Part shown: in pieces, positions 44,523 through 53,593 of the stretch | How positions within the stretch are numbered: the stretch's first letter is position 1 | Layout of the letters: each line of letters begins with the position of its first letter | Assembly: GCF_015353075.1 (NCBI RefSeq) | Contig: NZ_CP064188.1 | Location: 496,001 to 560,000, forward strand | Origin: Rhizobium sp. 007 | GTDB taxonomy: Bacteria; Pseudomonadota; Alphaproteobacteria; Rhizobiales; Rhizobiaceae | Direction: 5' to 3' | Length of the DNA: 64,000 nucleotides | Program-made: the position numbers and the translations under genes | Notes under the pieces: generated by a model | The model's input: the letters and a program-made list of their open reading frames with translations, nothing else | The model's database searches: none | What the model was told of the DNA's origin: nothing

Positions 44523-44874
44523 ATTCCGCCCCTCGCCAGAAAAGCAGGTTAACGATGGACGGCCGCGCGATGCAAGTGGAGAACGTCTGGCATCCCTGGC
44601 AAGGCGCGGACTAGAAGAGGTCCAGCCTGATCGCAATGAATTCCAGCTGCGCTCCTCACCATCGGACATGCACAGGAAGTGAAGCGGCTTTCGCGCGGCG
44701 GACGATATCGTTTGGCCCCAGCCGGCGCTCGCAGATGTCTCGGGCTGCCGCACCCCATTGCCACGGGTTCCACATCATGAAAAGAATGAAGGTGTCTGAC
44801 CTGGTGGTGGGCGTTTGAGCTGATGGCCAATGGGCGGCGGTAGCGAGACGACACCGAACGTTTACGAAAAGCGA
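44523..44874. other. Intergenic, nothing recognised
   Basis: A long minus-strand frame (44549-44977) is an antisense-type artefact of GC-rich sequence without start signals. Confidence 0.4.
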
Positions 44875-45159
44875 TCACTGATGCCTGGGTGACGGCGAAT
44901 GCGTCTTCTGGTCGAGATCGCTGCCGCTTATCTGTGATGGAAGTCCCTGGATTGCATATCTGGGAAGGCGCTGCCATTTGGACCCAACAGTGTTCCGGTT
45001 GAGGATGTCCATCAGTTCAGTGGCATTTTTTTCAGTCAGATCAGTCAGTTGCTTGCACCCTATCATGGCGGGATAGCCGGTGACGGTGTCAAATACCGTC
45101 CATTTGCCGTCTTGTTCCGCGCGGCAGCCGTATGGCATGTAATGGATGTCGGAAGACAT
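44875..45159 (-). CDS. Small orphan protein (family B, intact copy)
   Basis: This 94-residue protein follows an excellent ribosome-binding site (AAAGGAGG). The centre reads DGKWTVFDTVTGYPAMIG, then LTEKNATELMDILNRN. The same pattern (DGSWSIVDTETRKVAVIAE, then LDEATAMEIVDALRK) is found broken at 61926-62149. The end PRYAIQGLPSQI resembles the end of the 27084 product. Function unknown. Confidence 0.8.
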   Translation of the reverse strand: MSSDIHYMPYGCRAEQDGKWTVFDTVTGYPAMIGCKQLTDLTEKNATELMDILNRNTVGSKWQRLPRYAIQGLPSQISGSDLDQKTHSPSPRHQ

Positions 45160-45536
45160 AGAACCTCCTTTCGCTGAAGGCAGCGAAGCCCACGAAACGG
45201 GGCGAACCTTAGAGGTTGCTTCAACATCATAAAATTAGCAAGCTCTTAATTAATAGTCTTGGGGCGCTGGCTCAATGGGCCAGGACGAAGGGCGTAGCAG
45301 CCGCGAACTCATCGAACAGCAGAAGCGCAACGGCCGCAATTTCCTGTTGCGACTAGACATCCATTGGGTGGGTGCGACCAAGCTCGGCGAGCCGCGCGGC
45401 GTGGCGAACCTGTCGGTTCTCTTCGCAAGTTTTCCAACTGTGTTGAGCACCAAGTGCACTGTCATGCGTCCATCCTCTTTTTGTCGAGGCCAAACGCCCT
45501 GCATCGTTGAAAGCAGCCGCCACGCCGTGGGAATTC
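45160..45536. other. Intergenic, nothing secure
   Basis: Overlapping open frames on both strands (45250-45568) have no clear start signals. A minus-strand reading with internal stops contains helix-like peptide (EIAAVALLLFDEFAAATPF) and may be a decayed small gene. Confidence 0.35.
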
Positions 45537-46253
45537 TCACAACATCGGCGGTTCTGGATCAGGATTGATCTGCTCGATAATGTCCGGCGTGTCGTTTTTC
45601 GGTGAGCCTACGGCTTTGCCGATCGGCCACATGGTCATCAGTTCGGAGGGGAACGGTTTCATCAGATCATCGGGCTCCGGCTCCGGCGACAGCCAGCGCT
45701 CGTAGTCCTCTGGATGCAGAATGACCGGCATACGGTCGTGGATCGCAGCCATCGTTGCATTCGCCGGGCAGGTGATGATGGCGAAGGTGCGAACATCGAC
45801 GTCGGCCGCATTGCGCCAAGCTTCCCAGATGCCGGCAAGTGCGAAGGGTGCGCCTGACTTCATGGCGACGGCATACGGTTGTTTGTTCTTGCCCGTGCCC
45901 AAGATGTCCTTCCATTCGAAGAAGCCGTCGATTGGAACAAGGCAGCGGCGAGCGCGATAGGCAACCTTGAATTTGCTGTTCCTGGCGATGCCTTCTGAGC
46001 GGACATTGACCTGCGGCCGCCCTCCCGGTTTCATCCATCCAGGTATCAAGCCCCACCCCGCGCTGACGAACACCGGTCCCATGACATCCGGTTCGCGCAC
46101 CATTTCCCTGATGATGATCGGATAGTCGAGCGACGGGGCGCCGTTATACCTCGGGAACTGGTTGGCCAGGCCGAGCACGCCTTTGCGATCGGCGAAAGCA
46201 AAGGCATTCATCATGCTTTCGAGGTTGGTTTTGATGAATACGCGTCCGCACAT
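45537..46253 (-). CDS. SRAP (HMCES/YedK) family abasic-site-processing protein
   Basis: This 238-residue protein starts MCGRV, giving the catalytic Cys2 after methionine removal. It also has YNGAPSLDYPIIIR, WGLIPGWMKP, NVRSEGIAR, the catalytic glutamate in DGFFEWK and the histidine in HDRMPVIL, the full SRAP active-site set. SRAP proteins form a thiazolidine crosslink with abasic sites in single-stranded DNA. The start is fixed by the need for Cys2; the longer frame from 46265 would bury it. Confidence 0.93.
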   Translation of the reverse strand: MCGRVFIKTNLESMMNAFAFADRKGVLGLANQFPRYNGAPSLDYPIIIREMVREPDVMGPVFVSAGWGLIPGWMKPGGRPQVNVRSEGIARNSKFKVAYRARRCLVPIDGFFEWKDILGTGKNKQPYAVAMKSGAPFALAGIWEAWRNAADVDVRTFAIITCPANATMAAIHDRMPVILHPEDYERWLSPEPEPDDLMKPFPSELMTMWPIGKAVGSPKNDTPDIIEQINPDPEPPML

Positions 46254-46452
46254 GTCAGGGCTCACTCGAAATTCTCAAGAGCTCTATTTAACGCGCCATT
46301 TTGCCTTTGAGCAACGTCTGACGCTATTCATCTGGAAGCCTCTCGCTCGTATGTCGGTGCAACGAGCGCAAATGCGATAATTGCCGCGACGGCTCCGGCT
46401 CGTGGCATGTCCGTGGTGACACGGTTGCGCGATCGGACAGGTGCGCGATCGC

Positions 46453-47484
46453 TCATTGGCGACGGACGGCACCCGATGATCTTCTTGGAATGAGAGTAGG
46501 TGCTGACACCCGAATACGGTCCTCGTTAGGAATGTCCCTACCCAAGAGATCAAGGGCATTCGATGCGATCTGATCAAAAGGCACACGCAATGTGGTCAGT
46601 GGCGTTGCCAGGTGACTGACGATCGGGATGTCGTTGTAGCCCACAAGCGAGACGTCATCGGGGACCGAGAGGCCAAGCCTCGCCAGGCCGGAGAGTCCAC
46701 CGATCGCTGTGTTATCATTGACCGCGAAGATTGCGGTTGGCCGCGGCTCGACCCGCATGAGAGTTTCGGCGGCCTCCGATCCGGAATCAATGCCGAAGGT
46801 CGATGGAACGATGTAGGCCGGATCGATTGTTACCCCAGCTTCGTTGAGGGCCTGCTTGTAGCCCTCGACGCGCCCGCGGGAACTGGAGGCATACGACGGT
46901 CCCGCAATAACACCGATACGGCGATGCCCAAGATCAAGGAGATGCCGGGTCGCCAGATAGCCGCCGAGCTTGTCGTCGCCGACAGAGGACAGACTTCGGC
47001 CGTCTGTGCGCAGTGCGAGAACGAAAGGCACGCCTCGGTTGGTCAGCTCCTCAGGAAAATTATCGTCCTCGCGGGCAGTCGAGAGAATGAGCCCGTCGAC
47101 GCCACGTTTGAGCAAGGTTTCCGCGGCCAGGCGGTCGGCTTTTGGCTTGTCGTCTGTCGTCGCGACGATCGCGAAGCGGCCGGCGCGACTGCAAGCTTTG
47201 GCGAGGGACTCGTAGAGCATCGCCATAACCGTATCAGTGAGACGTGGTACGATAACACCGATCGTCATGGTGCTGCCGCGCCTCAGGCTCGCGGCGGAAA
47301 GGTCACGAACATATCCGAGATCTTCGGCAATCTGTCTGACACGCCTGGCGGTTTCACTCTCGGAACGAGGCAGTCTCTCGTCGAGAATTCGCGAAACCGT
47401 GGACTTGGACACGCCCGCTGCAGCCGCCACTCCGTGCAAGGTCACGCGTGACTGACGCGACGCCTCATTTGCCTTTGAATTCAT
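46453..47484 (-). CDS. LacI-family transcriptional regulator
   Basis: This 343-residue regulator has the LacI helix-turn-helix and hinge (VTLHGVAAAAGVSKSTVSR, then LRRGSTMTIGVIVPRLTD) and a periplasmic-binding-like effector domain (GVDGLILSTAREDDNFPEEL, LDLGHRRIGVIAGP, AIFAVNDNTAIGGLSGLARL, DVSLVGYNDIPIVSHL). The start at 47484 has GGAAAG upstream; an earlier ATG at 47523 is possible. It is divergent from the DapA-like gene, and a perfect palindrome lies in the shared region, so it is the likely repressor of the lyase and MFS genes. Confidence 0.92.
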   Translation of the reverse strand: MNSKANEASRQSRVTLHGVAAAAGVSKSTVSRILDERLPRSESETARRVRQIAEDLGYVRDLSAASLRRGSTMTIGVIVPRLTDTVMAMLYESLAKACSRAGRFAIVATTDDKPKADRLAAETLLKRGVDGLILSTAREDDNFPEELTNRGVPFVLALRTDGRSLSSVGDDKLGGYLATRHLLDLGHRRIGVIAGPSYASSSRGRVEGYKQALNEAGVTIDPAYIVPSTFGIDSGSEAAETLMRVEPRPTAIFAVNDNTAIGGLSGLARLGLSVPDDVSLVGYNDIPIVSHLATPLTTLRVPFDQIASNALDLLGRDIPNEDRIRVSAPTLIPRRSSGAVRRQ

Positions 47485-47549
47485 TACGACTTTCCGCTTT
47501 CCAGGTGTTGTGACCGCTTGCATCTTCTTAGGATGCCCTAAAAAAACTG

Positions 47550-47592
47550 TTGACTCCAGAATTTTCGGCAACGATAGTGGGAACGTTCCCAC
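47550..47592 (+). promoter_or_regulatory. Promoter with LacI-family operator
   Basis: TTGACT (47550-47555), 17 bases, GATAGT (47573-47578) form the promoter. GTGGGAACGTTCCCAC (47577-47592) is a perfect 16-bp palindrome with the central CG typical of LacI-family sites, just past and touching the -10 box. It is 51 bases before the lyase start. Confidence 0.75.
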
Positions 47593-47643
47593 AAACGATC
47601 CCATCGCTGATCGTAAGGACAGCGATCGAAGGAGGAAAACCAA

Positions 47644-48591
47644 ATGCAACCGATGGATCTGCGCGGTCTAAGCCCAGCGCCGGTAACCGCTTTCACTCGC
47701 GGCGGCGACGTCGATCACAAGGCCAATGCTAAAATCGCCAAGTGGCTGGTTTCGATGAAAGGCGTAAAAAGCCTTGTCATTCTCGGCCATGCTGGCGAGG
47801 GCACATTCCTGACAGAAGAAGAACGTCTGGCTCTCATTGGCACCTATGTGGAGGCCGTCGACGGCGCTGTGCCGATCATTGCGGGGATTACCGGGGAAGG
47901 CACCAGGGTCGCCGCCGCGGAGGCCAAAAAATGCAAGGAAGCCGGCGCGACCGGCGCGCTCGTTTATCCTAACCATGGTTGGCTGCGGTTCGGCTTCCAG
48001 AAGGGGGCGCCGCAGGACCGCTATAAGGCAATTTGGGAAGAATCCGGTCTTCAGTGCATCCTGTTCCAGTATCCGGATACGACCAAGGCCTCTTACGACC
48101 TCGACACGCAGCTTGCGATCGCGACCCAGCCAGGCGTGGTCGCCACCAAGAACGGCGTCCGCAACATGAAGCGCTGGTATGTCGAAATCCCCGAGCTGAA
48201 GAAGGCCAATCCGAATCTTCAGGTTCTCAGCTGCCATGACGAGTGGCTGCTGCCGACGATGTTCGACGTTGATGGTTTGCTCGTCGGCTACGGCAATATC
48301 GCACCGGAACTGCTGATCGACCTCATCAACGCTGGTAAGGCACAGGATTATCCGGCCGCCCGCGCAATCTTTGAACGGCTCTTGCCGGTAACCCGCGCGG
48401 TCTATCATCGCGGTTCGCACATGGAAGGCACGGTCGCGCTGAAGCTCGGCCTCGTTCACCGCGGGATTCTGGATCACGCAACGATCCGCGAACCGTTGAA
48501 GAACCTTGGCGAAAAGGCAGAAGCCGAAGTCTTTGCAGCCTTCGACGCAGCCGGCATCGGTCGGGTCGAACAGTTGCTCGCCGCAGAATGA
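47644..48591 (+). CDS. DapA/N-acetylneuraminate lyase-family aldolase or dehydratase
   Basis: This 315-residue class I aldolase-type barrel has GHAGEGTFLTEEER (phosphate or carboxylate loop), YPDTT with the catalytic tyrosine (Tyr143) and VVATKNG with the Schiff-base lysine (Lys169). Family members cleave or dehydrate 2-keto acids, such as 2-keto-3-deoxy sugar acids, and hydroxyproline intermediates. Control by a LacI protein and the following MFS gene indicate catabolism, not lysine synthesis. The ribosome-binding site GAAGGAGGA is near perfect. Confidence 0.9.
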   Translation: MQPMDLRGLSPAPVTAFTRGGDVDHKANAKIAKWLVSMKGVKSLVILGHAGEGTFLTEEERLALIGTYVEAVDGAVPIIAGITGEGTRVAAAEAKKCKEAGATGALVYPNHGWLRFGFQKGAPQDRYKAIWEESGLQCILFQYPDTTKASYDLDTQLAIATQPGVVATKNGVRNMKRWYVEIPELKKANPNLQVLSCHDEWLLPTMFDVDGLLVGYGNIAPELLIDLINAGKAQDYPAARAIFERLLPVTRAVYHRGSHMEGTVALKLGLVHRGILDHATIREPLKNLGEKAEAEVFAAFDAAGIGRVEQLLAAE

Positions 48592-48832
48592 TCCCTGAAG
48601 CCTCCGCGACTGCCGCGGGGCCTTTCGAAGACGGGAGGAAACGTCGCGGAAATCCGGAGGCTGTACCGCGAGCGGACGCCTCGATGTTCCACTAAGGCGG
48701 GTTACCGATCGGCTAACGCCCCTCGGATTGCGGTTTTCCGCCGTCCTCGGGGGGCGGAGCGGTCACTTCAAATCGTGGATTTGCGCCTTCGGCTGGGAGA
48801 GAGACGAGCGCGGGGGCAAAAGGAGGAACAGA

Positions 48833-50218
48833 ATGAACATCCAACAACCGATCCCATCCACCCAAGCGCGCAGCTTTGACCCTCAGGCCGAAATCAGCGC
48901 CCGCCTGGAGCGACTTCCCGTCACCCGCGAAGTGTTCTGGGCGCGCAACATTGTCGGCGCCGCGACCTTCTTTGACGGCTATACCGTCATCGCAATCGCC
49001 TATGCCATGCCAGTTCTCGTGCGCGAATGGGGGTTAAATCCATCCCAGACCGGCATGATCCTGTCTATGGGATATCTCGGGCAGTTGCTCGGGGCGGTCC
49101 TGTTTGGCTGGTTGGCCGAAAAGATCGGTCGCCTGAAGGTTTTGCTCTTCACGATCCTTCTATTCGTCAGCATGGACGTTGCTTGCCTGTTTGCAGCGGG
49201 CGCCGGAACGATGATGGCATTCCGTTTCTTGCAAGGTATTGGAACAGGCGGTGAGGTGCCGGTCGCCAGCGCCTATATCAATGAGCTCATCGGATCCAAG
49301 GGGCGCGGCCGTTTCTTCCTTCTCTATGAGGTAATGTTCTTGCTTGGCCTCGTCGGAGCCGGTCTTATCGGCTACTTCATGGTGCCGGCCTATGGCTGGA
49401 AGGCGATGTTCGTGGTCGGCCTCGTCCCTGCGATCCTGATGATCCCTCTGCGCTGGTTCTTGAATGAATCCCCACGCTGGTTAGTAGCCAACGGCCGATA
49501 TGACGAGGCCGATCGCATCGTGACCCGGTTGGAAAACAATGCCCGCGCCGCCGGCAAAGAACTGCCGGAGCCGCAAATTGTCGTAGTGCCCGCTCGGCGC
49601 AAGTCCGACTGGCGCGAGCTTTTTCAGGGTATCTACCTGAAGCGGACTCTGTCGATTTGGGCTATGTGGTTCTGCGCCTACATGGTTGCCAATGGAACGA
49701 TTACATGGCTGCCGACGCTCTATCGTCAGACGTTCAACCTGCCCCTGGAAACGAGTATTCTCTACGGCTTCATGACGTCGGTGGGCGGCGTTATTGCGGC
49801 CATCATCTGCGCACTATCGATCGACAAGGTTGGCCGCAAGAGGTGGTACACCGGAGCGCTCCTGATCGCACCAATCCCGCTCCTCCTGCTCGCCTGGCTG
49901 GGCGCGACGTCACCTATCCAGGTTCTGGTTCTCGCCGGCCTTTCCTACGCGATCGTTCAGACGGTGACGTTCTCGCTCTACCTTTACTCGGCGGAGATTT
50001 ACCCGACGCGTCTGCGCGCCGTCGGAACGGGGACGGGTAGCGCCTGGCTGCGTCTCGGCTCTTCGGCTGGCCCGATCGTCGTGGGCTTCGTAATGTCGTC
50101 GATGGGCATCGGGTATGTCTTTGCGACCTTTGCCGCAATCTTGCTGGTCGGAGCTCTCATCACCGCGCTCTTTGCAATCGAAACCAAGGGCCGTGTGCTG
50201 GAAGAGTTGTCGCCGTAA
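48833..50218 (+). CDS. MFS transporter, sugar/aromatic-acid porter type
   Basis: This 461-residue protein with twelve helices starts its membrane part at WARNIVGAATFFDGYTVIAI. It has the loop-2 motif GWLAEKIGRLKVLL, RFLQGIGTGGEVPVASAYIN in helices 4-5, and the repeat motif DKVGRKRW plus YLYSAEIYPTRLRAVGTG. It has the features of the proton-linked acid/sugar symporter group. The ATG at 48833 follows AAAGGAGG. It probably imports the substrate processed by the upstream lyase. Confidence 0.9.
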   Translation: MNIQQPIPSTQARSFDPQAEISARLERLPVTREVFWARNIVGAATFFDGYTVIAIAYAMPVLVREWGLNPSQTGMILSMGYLGQLLGAVLFGWLAEKIGRLKVLLFTILLFVSMDVACLFAAGAGTMMAFRFLQGIGTGGEVPVASAYINELIGSKGRGRFFLLYEVMFLLGLVGAGLIGYFMVPAYGWKAMFVVGLVPAILMIPLRWFLNESPRWLVANGRYDEADRIVTRLENNARAAGKELPEPQIVVVPARRKSDWRELFQGIYLKRTLSIWAMWFCAYMVANGTITWLPTLYRQTFNLPLETSILYGFMTSVGGVIAAIICALSIDKVGRKRWYTGALLIAPIPLLLLAWLGATSPIQVLVLAGLSYAIVQTVTFSLYLYSAEIYPTRLRAVGTGTGSAWLRLGSSAGPIVVGFVMSSMGIGYVFATFAAILLVGALITALFAIETKGRVLEELSP

Positions 50219-50521
50219 TGCGTTGAAGGCGGGGGTGGTCCCCTCAATGAGGTATAGATCTGGCGGGTGTGAGGCCGCCAGATCTTGAGAACGGCGATCT
50301 AGACCTCATTGCCAAAATGGCGCAGCACCGCCAAGTGATCCAGCGGACGCACCTTACGGATATCGACCGCAAGGTTTGCCCCACTGTTCGGTGCACGAAC
50401 CTGGACGTGCTCGGAGCGCAAAGGCGGTTCGACGTTGTTGCGGAGGAGTTTGCCAACGAAGCATACGCTATTAAGCACCGAGACCGAAATTAAGGGTGCA
50501 ACAGTGCGGTGCCTTAAGGTC
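50219..50521. other. Intergenic, hairpin only
   Basis: Apart from the hairpin at 50256-50285 no supported feature was seen. Open frames on both strands here lack start signals and known domains. Confidence 0.45.
50256..50285 (+). terminator. Hairpin after the MFS gene
   Basis: AGATCTGGCGG and CCGCCAGATCT form a perfect 11-bp stem with an 8-base loop, 38 bases after the MFS stop. No T-run follows, so it may act with Rho or stabilise the mRNA end. Confidence 0.55.
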
Positions 50522-50740
50522 TCATCGGTCTGGAAGGCCAAGTTTCGAGCGGAGTTCGTCGATCCGTTTCGAGGCTTCCGCTTTCGTCAGTTTCACCGAG
50601 AAAAGCTCCGGGGCGTTCGCCTGCTCGGACAACGTCTTCAGATAGGATTGCTGGGCTCCTGTCATAGGCTCGTCGCCACTGACCCAGTCTTCAGGATCCT
50701 TTTCCAGGTTCGAATTGGTCGTATTTGCCGTCTTAGTCAT
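50522..50740 (-). CDS. DUF3072 domain protein
   Basis: This 72-residue protein contains DPEDWVSGDEPMTGAQQSYL and LTKAEASKRIDELRSKLG, the DUF3072 signature. The ATG at 50740 has GGAGG about 10 bases upstream. An EcfG-type promoter 29 bases upstream suggests a general stress gene. Biochemical role unknown. Confidence 0.88.
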   Translation of the reverse strand: MTKTANTTNSNLEKDPEDWVSGDEPMTGAQQSYLKTLSEQANAPELFSVKLTKAEASKRIDELRSKLGLPDR

Positions 50741-50768
50741 CGCTTGAGCTCCTCCGTTGCGTTGATGA

Positions 50769-50793
50769 AACGGCCCAAGGTTCCGTAGGTTCC
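50769..50793 (-). promoter_or_regulatory. EcfG-type promoter of the DUF3072 gene
   Basis: On the minus strand GGAAC (50793-50789), 16 bases, CGTT (50772-50769) match the EcfG/RpoE2 consensus exactly. The -10 box is 29 bases from the start codon, giving a short leader. Confidence 0.65.
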
Positions 50794-51053
50794 GAGTTAG
50801 GAGATCGGTGTATCCGGCAACCCGTTGGAGGTCGAGCGCGCAGGCAAGTTGACAGGCATGCGTCCCACAAAGCTGCGAATGCAAGCTTCCCGGCGACCGG
50901 CAATTGAACTCTATCCGGCTCGTGCAATTTTTATTTGATCCAAGCAGTCGTTGCAATGCCGATCGGCGTCCCCATATAAGGGCGATGGTGGCATGTTGGA
51001 ACGGGCGCCGCCTTTTCGGATCGGTCTTTCGAAGCCCCGACAGGAGGACGGTA
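50794..51053. other. Intergenic, nothing recognised
   Basis: No gene or repeat was recognised. The ribosome-binding site ACAGGAGGA of the next gene lies at the end. Confidence 0.4.
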
Positions 51054-51407
51054 ATGTCGTCCCCTAAACTTTCCAGTCATCTTACGACCGCCACTATGAG
51101 CACGATGGATCGTGTCCTCGCGAAAGCCGGCGTTTATGAACTTCGCCCGATCGAGGACCTCCCGGTCATTCTGAGCGCGACGAAGTTTCTCATCGGGCAT
51201 GTGCTGAACACGCGCGTCGGTGAGGCCGGGTTGCTGTTTGCGCTTCTCAACCGCAGCGAGCAAGCCTCCGTGCCGGTCATACGTGGTCTGAAGCCTTCGA
51301 TGAATGGGGGCCGCGGGAGCTCAAGCGCAATGCCTGCCCCGGCATCCCCGGCTGCTCGTTCCGATCAAGTATCAACACAATCAAACCCTGATGGAGAGAA
51401 GTGGTAA
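51054..51407 (+). CDS. Small hypothetical protein
   Basis: This 117-residue protein starts after a strong ACAGGAGGA. The folded part (residues 15-75) reads MDRVLAKAGVYELRPIEDLP, then SATKFLIGHVLNTRVGEAGL. The tail is Ser/Pro/Ala-rich and probably unstructured. The stop overlaps the next gene (TAATG), so it is coupled to the DUF1488 gene. No known family. Confidence 0.7.
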   Translation: MSSPKLSSHLTTATMSTMDRVLAKAGVYELRPIEDLPVILSATKFLIGHVLNTRVGEAGLLFALLNRSEQASVPVIRGLKPSMNGGRGSSSAMPAPASPAARSDQVSTQSNPDGEKW

Positions 51408-51673
51408 TGCCCCTCAGCTTCCCAAATAGAAGTCGCAGTTTCGACGAAAATCGGAAGGGGGTCCGCTTCTTGGGCTACGATGGAATGTTCGAAGTCCGAT
51501 TTCTGATCGAAGCGACCGCTCTGCGGTCCACGGATCAACCTAGTCGGTCCGAGATTGAGTGCCTCGATGCGTTCGACGCAGAGCGACCATCGATTCTGGA
51601 GGCCGCATCCAAAGCCTATAACCGTAGCCGCAGAAACAATTACACACTGACGGCAGAGGACATCCGTCGATAG
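51407..51673 (+). CDS. DUF1488 domain protein
   Basis: This 88-residue protein matches DUF1488: PLSFPNRSRSFDENRKGVRF, LGYDGMFEVRFLIEATAL, ECLDAFDAERPSILEAASKA, and YNRSRRNNYTLTAEDI. The family is common in Proteobacteria without assigned function. The ATG overlaps the preceding stop; GGAGAGAAG lies upstream. Confidence 0.92.
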   Translation: MPLSFPNRSRSFDENRKGVRFLGYDGMFEVRFLIEATALRSTDQPSRSEIECLDAFDAERPSILEAASKAYNRSRRNNYTLTAEDIRR

Positions 51674-51752
51674 CCCGTTAGATCTATAGGCGGTCAATGT
51701 CCCGCAAGGACGGGTGTGATCGAGAACCTTAGATAAGCCCTGGAGACAAGGT

Positions 51753-52019
51753 ATGTCAGTCGATAGAAAAGATCTGGGTGTGGTAGCTCGCGCCGCAACG
51801 GCACTTCCGGAAGCGGCTGATATCGAGTCGGCCGTTTACGACGCGTTGGCATGTGCCGCCGATATCGATCCGACCTATATTTTCGTATCGGCTCACGGAG
51901 CCGAGATCACTCTTTCCGGCTGGGTCTCCGGCCGAGCCGAGATTTCCAGGGCCGTGGAGGTTACTCAGCAAACCAAGGGCGTGCAAAAAGTCCGCAATGA
52001 ATTGTCGCAAACTTTGTGA
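51753..52019 (+). CDS. BON-domain protein
   Basis: This 88-residue protein holds one BON domain: ESAVYDALACAADIDPTYIF, VSAHGAEITLSGWVSGRAEI, EVTQQTKGVQKVRNEL. There is no signal peptide, so it acts in the cytoplasm or through a partner. BON domains bind membranes or phospholipids and are often induced by osmotic or general stress. The ATG follows GGAGACAAGG. Confidence 0.9.
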   Translation: MSVDRKDLGVVARAATALPEAADIESAVYDALACAADIDPTYIFVSAHGAEITLSGWVSGRAEISRAVEVTQQTKGVQKVRNELSQTL

Positions 52020-52158
52020 CCGCCGTCTTCACCATGACGGCGTGACCTTTTCGAAAAATCAGTTACGGTGCCGAAGTTAGTCGCCGAAGGATCGTCGTCG
52101 GTTTCACGGTAACATATATTCCCGCTACCGAGGGACTCGCCAAAGAGCGACGGTGGTC

Positions 52159-52302
52159 ATGAAGACTGCAATCATATTTGACTGCGAATTTCTTTGCCTT
52201 GAAGGTTCGCAATACCGATTTTGGTGCGCGGCTCACGATCCCGATAAAATCATAGACGCAAATGTCACGGCGGGTATCGCCGAGCCAGCCTCTGAGGATT
52301 GA
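52159..52302 (+). pseudogene. DnaQ-like 3'-5' exonuclease gene fragment
   Basis: The frame encodes 47 residues starting MKTAIIFDCEFLCLEGSQ, then RFWCAAHDPD, the N-terminus of a DEDD exonuclease with the first acidic motif (DCE). It then diverges and stops at 52300. The remaining acidic motifs are absent. It is a remnant of a longer gene. Confidence 0.6.
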
Positions 52303-52313
52303 TCGCTACGCTT

Positions 52314-52442
52314 TCAAAGCCCCATGGCTTTTGCAACGATCCAAGTTGGAACTCCTGCCGTCACCGCTGACGCCAGCACTATCGAGACGACCTTTATAGC
52401 GTAAGCCCGACGCTCGCGGGCGTCATCCCACTCATATCCCAT
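52314..52442 (-). CDS. 42-residue membrane microprotein
   Basis: ATG at 52442 is preceded by GGGGAG. The protein has a charged start (MGYEWDDARERRAYAIK) and one transmembrane helix (VVSIVLASAVTAGVPTWIVA), ending KAMGL. Charge distribution suggests an N-in orientation is not favoured by the acidic start but is allowed by the RERR cluster. Function unknown. Confidence 0.6.
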   Translation of the reverse strand: MGYEWDDARERRAYAIKVVSIVLASAVTAGVPTWIVAKAMGL

Positions 52443-53203
52443 CGACCAACTCCCCAACCTGTCCTCAAATAGAACCATCGAGGTCGGGGATGAGTCGAGT
52501 CACGATTCCTCAACGTCGTTAACACTGTGAGCATGTGCCCCGATGAAGCTCGGCCAGTCCGGTTCCCACATCACGATCGGCCCCCGCGGCGAGAGCCACC
52601 CGCAATCGTGGCTGAGGCTTTCATTGCTTGGTGCGGCGGGGCCTCGATGTGCGATCCACCTGCCGCGGAAAACGGCTGAGCAGTTCCGTGGCTCGAGGGG
52701 TTCATGCGACGCTTGTGGACATCAGCCAGGCCCGCAGGGCTTGAAAACGAGACAGGCCGCATCCGCCGATGCGACCCGCCCAATTCGCGACGACTAAATA
52801 CAACTGCCGCGTTAGTTTTTCCTAGCATGAGAACCCGCCAAATCGAATTACCTCTTTTGGGTAATTGTCCCCACATTTTTTGCAGCTTCACAAATATCCG
52901 TCTTGGCGCTCTAACGATTTCGCACGCTCTCTTGCGAAAGCGTTGCTACACGAGGGCACGACACGGCGGATGATGGCACGCTTGCCGTCATCTGCATTGG
53001 CCCAATTGTCAGGGCGTCCCCTTCGCGGACGCAACCTGATCGCGAACGGTGCAAGAAGGGTCCCGCGACGCTTGGAATTCGCCCGAAGTCCGACCGCAAG
53101 CGATGCTTAGGCCCCATCCAGGCGGCCGAGCGCAATATTTATGGAAGCACGCCCAACCATCATCCACTCAATCTTTAGGGCCCGAAGCCGTCTCCGTATG
53201 TAC
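52443..53203. other. Gene-free region
   Basis: About 760 bases with no supported gene. Frames at 52543-52797 (plus) and 52571-52891 (minus) lack start signals and known domains. Confidence 0.45.
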
Positions 53204-53227
53204 AAAAAAATGCCCGCCAAAGCGGGC
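53204..53227 (-). terminator. Rho-independent terminator, possibly of a small RNA
   Basis: On the minus strand GCCCGC, loop TTTG, GCGGGC, then ATTTTTTTG form a classical terminator. No minus-strand gene lies immediately upstream. A second stem (GGACGT with ACGTCC, 53243-53262) precedes it, so a short non-coding transcript ending here is possible. Confidence 0.7.
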
Positions 53228-53593
53228 TAGTGTGACGAAGAGGGACGTTAGCGACCACGTCCGGCAAATGAACGCATGACAAAAACGATAGTTCCTGCGC
53301 TAGCTGATTGTGGGGCATGGAGGACGGCGCATAGCACGTATCAGGGGTGAACTATTTACCCGGCCGGAAATCCATTACGCAACGGTCGGGCGTTCAAATG
53401 TTCCCGTTCGAAATGCTGGGAAGGCAGCACCATTCCGGCCAGCGGGCTGCATATCTTAATACAAAATGCCCCGTAATGGCTCGGCGGCGCTCAGTCTCGT
53501 GCTTTCCAAGCCAAGAACATGCCTTTGATTCAATGCATCTTATTGTCGCGACATGCGTTGTGAATGGGACGGCAACCAGGAGGATGAAATGAC
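53228..53593. other. Intergenic, possible minus-strand small RNA source
   Basis: No protein gene is supported; the plus frame 53347-53592 has no ribosome-binding site. A weak EcfG-like box with 15-base spacing lies at 53381-53404 on the minus strand. Confidence 0.35.

Noticed and set aside
53381..53404. GGAAC-N15-CGTT on the minus strand
   Set aside because: The spacer is one base shorter than accepted, so it is not called as a promoter.
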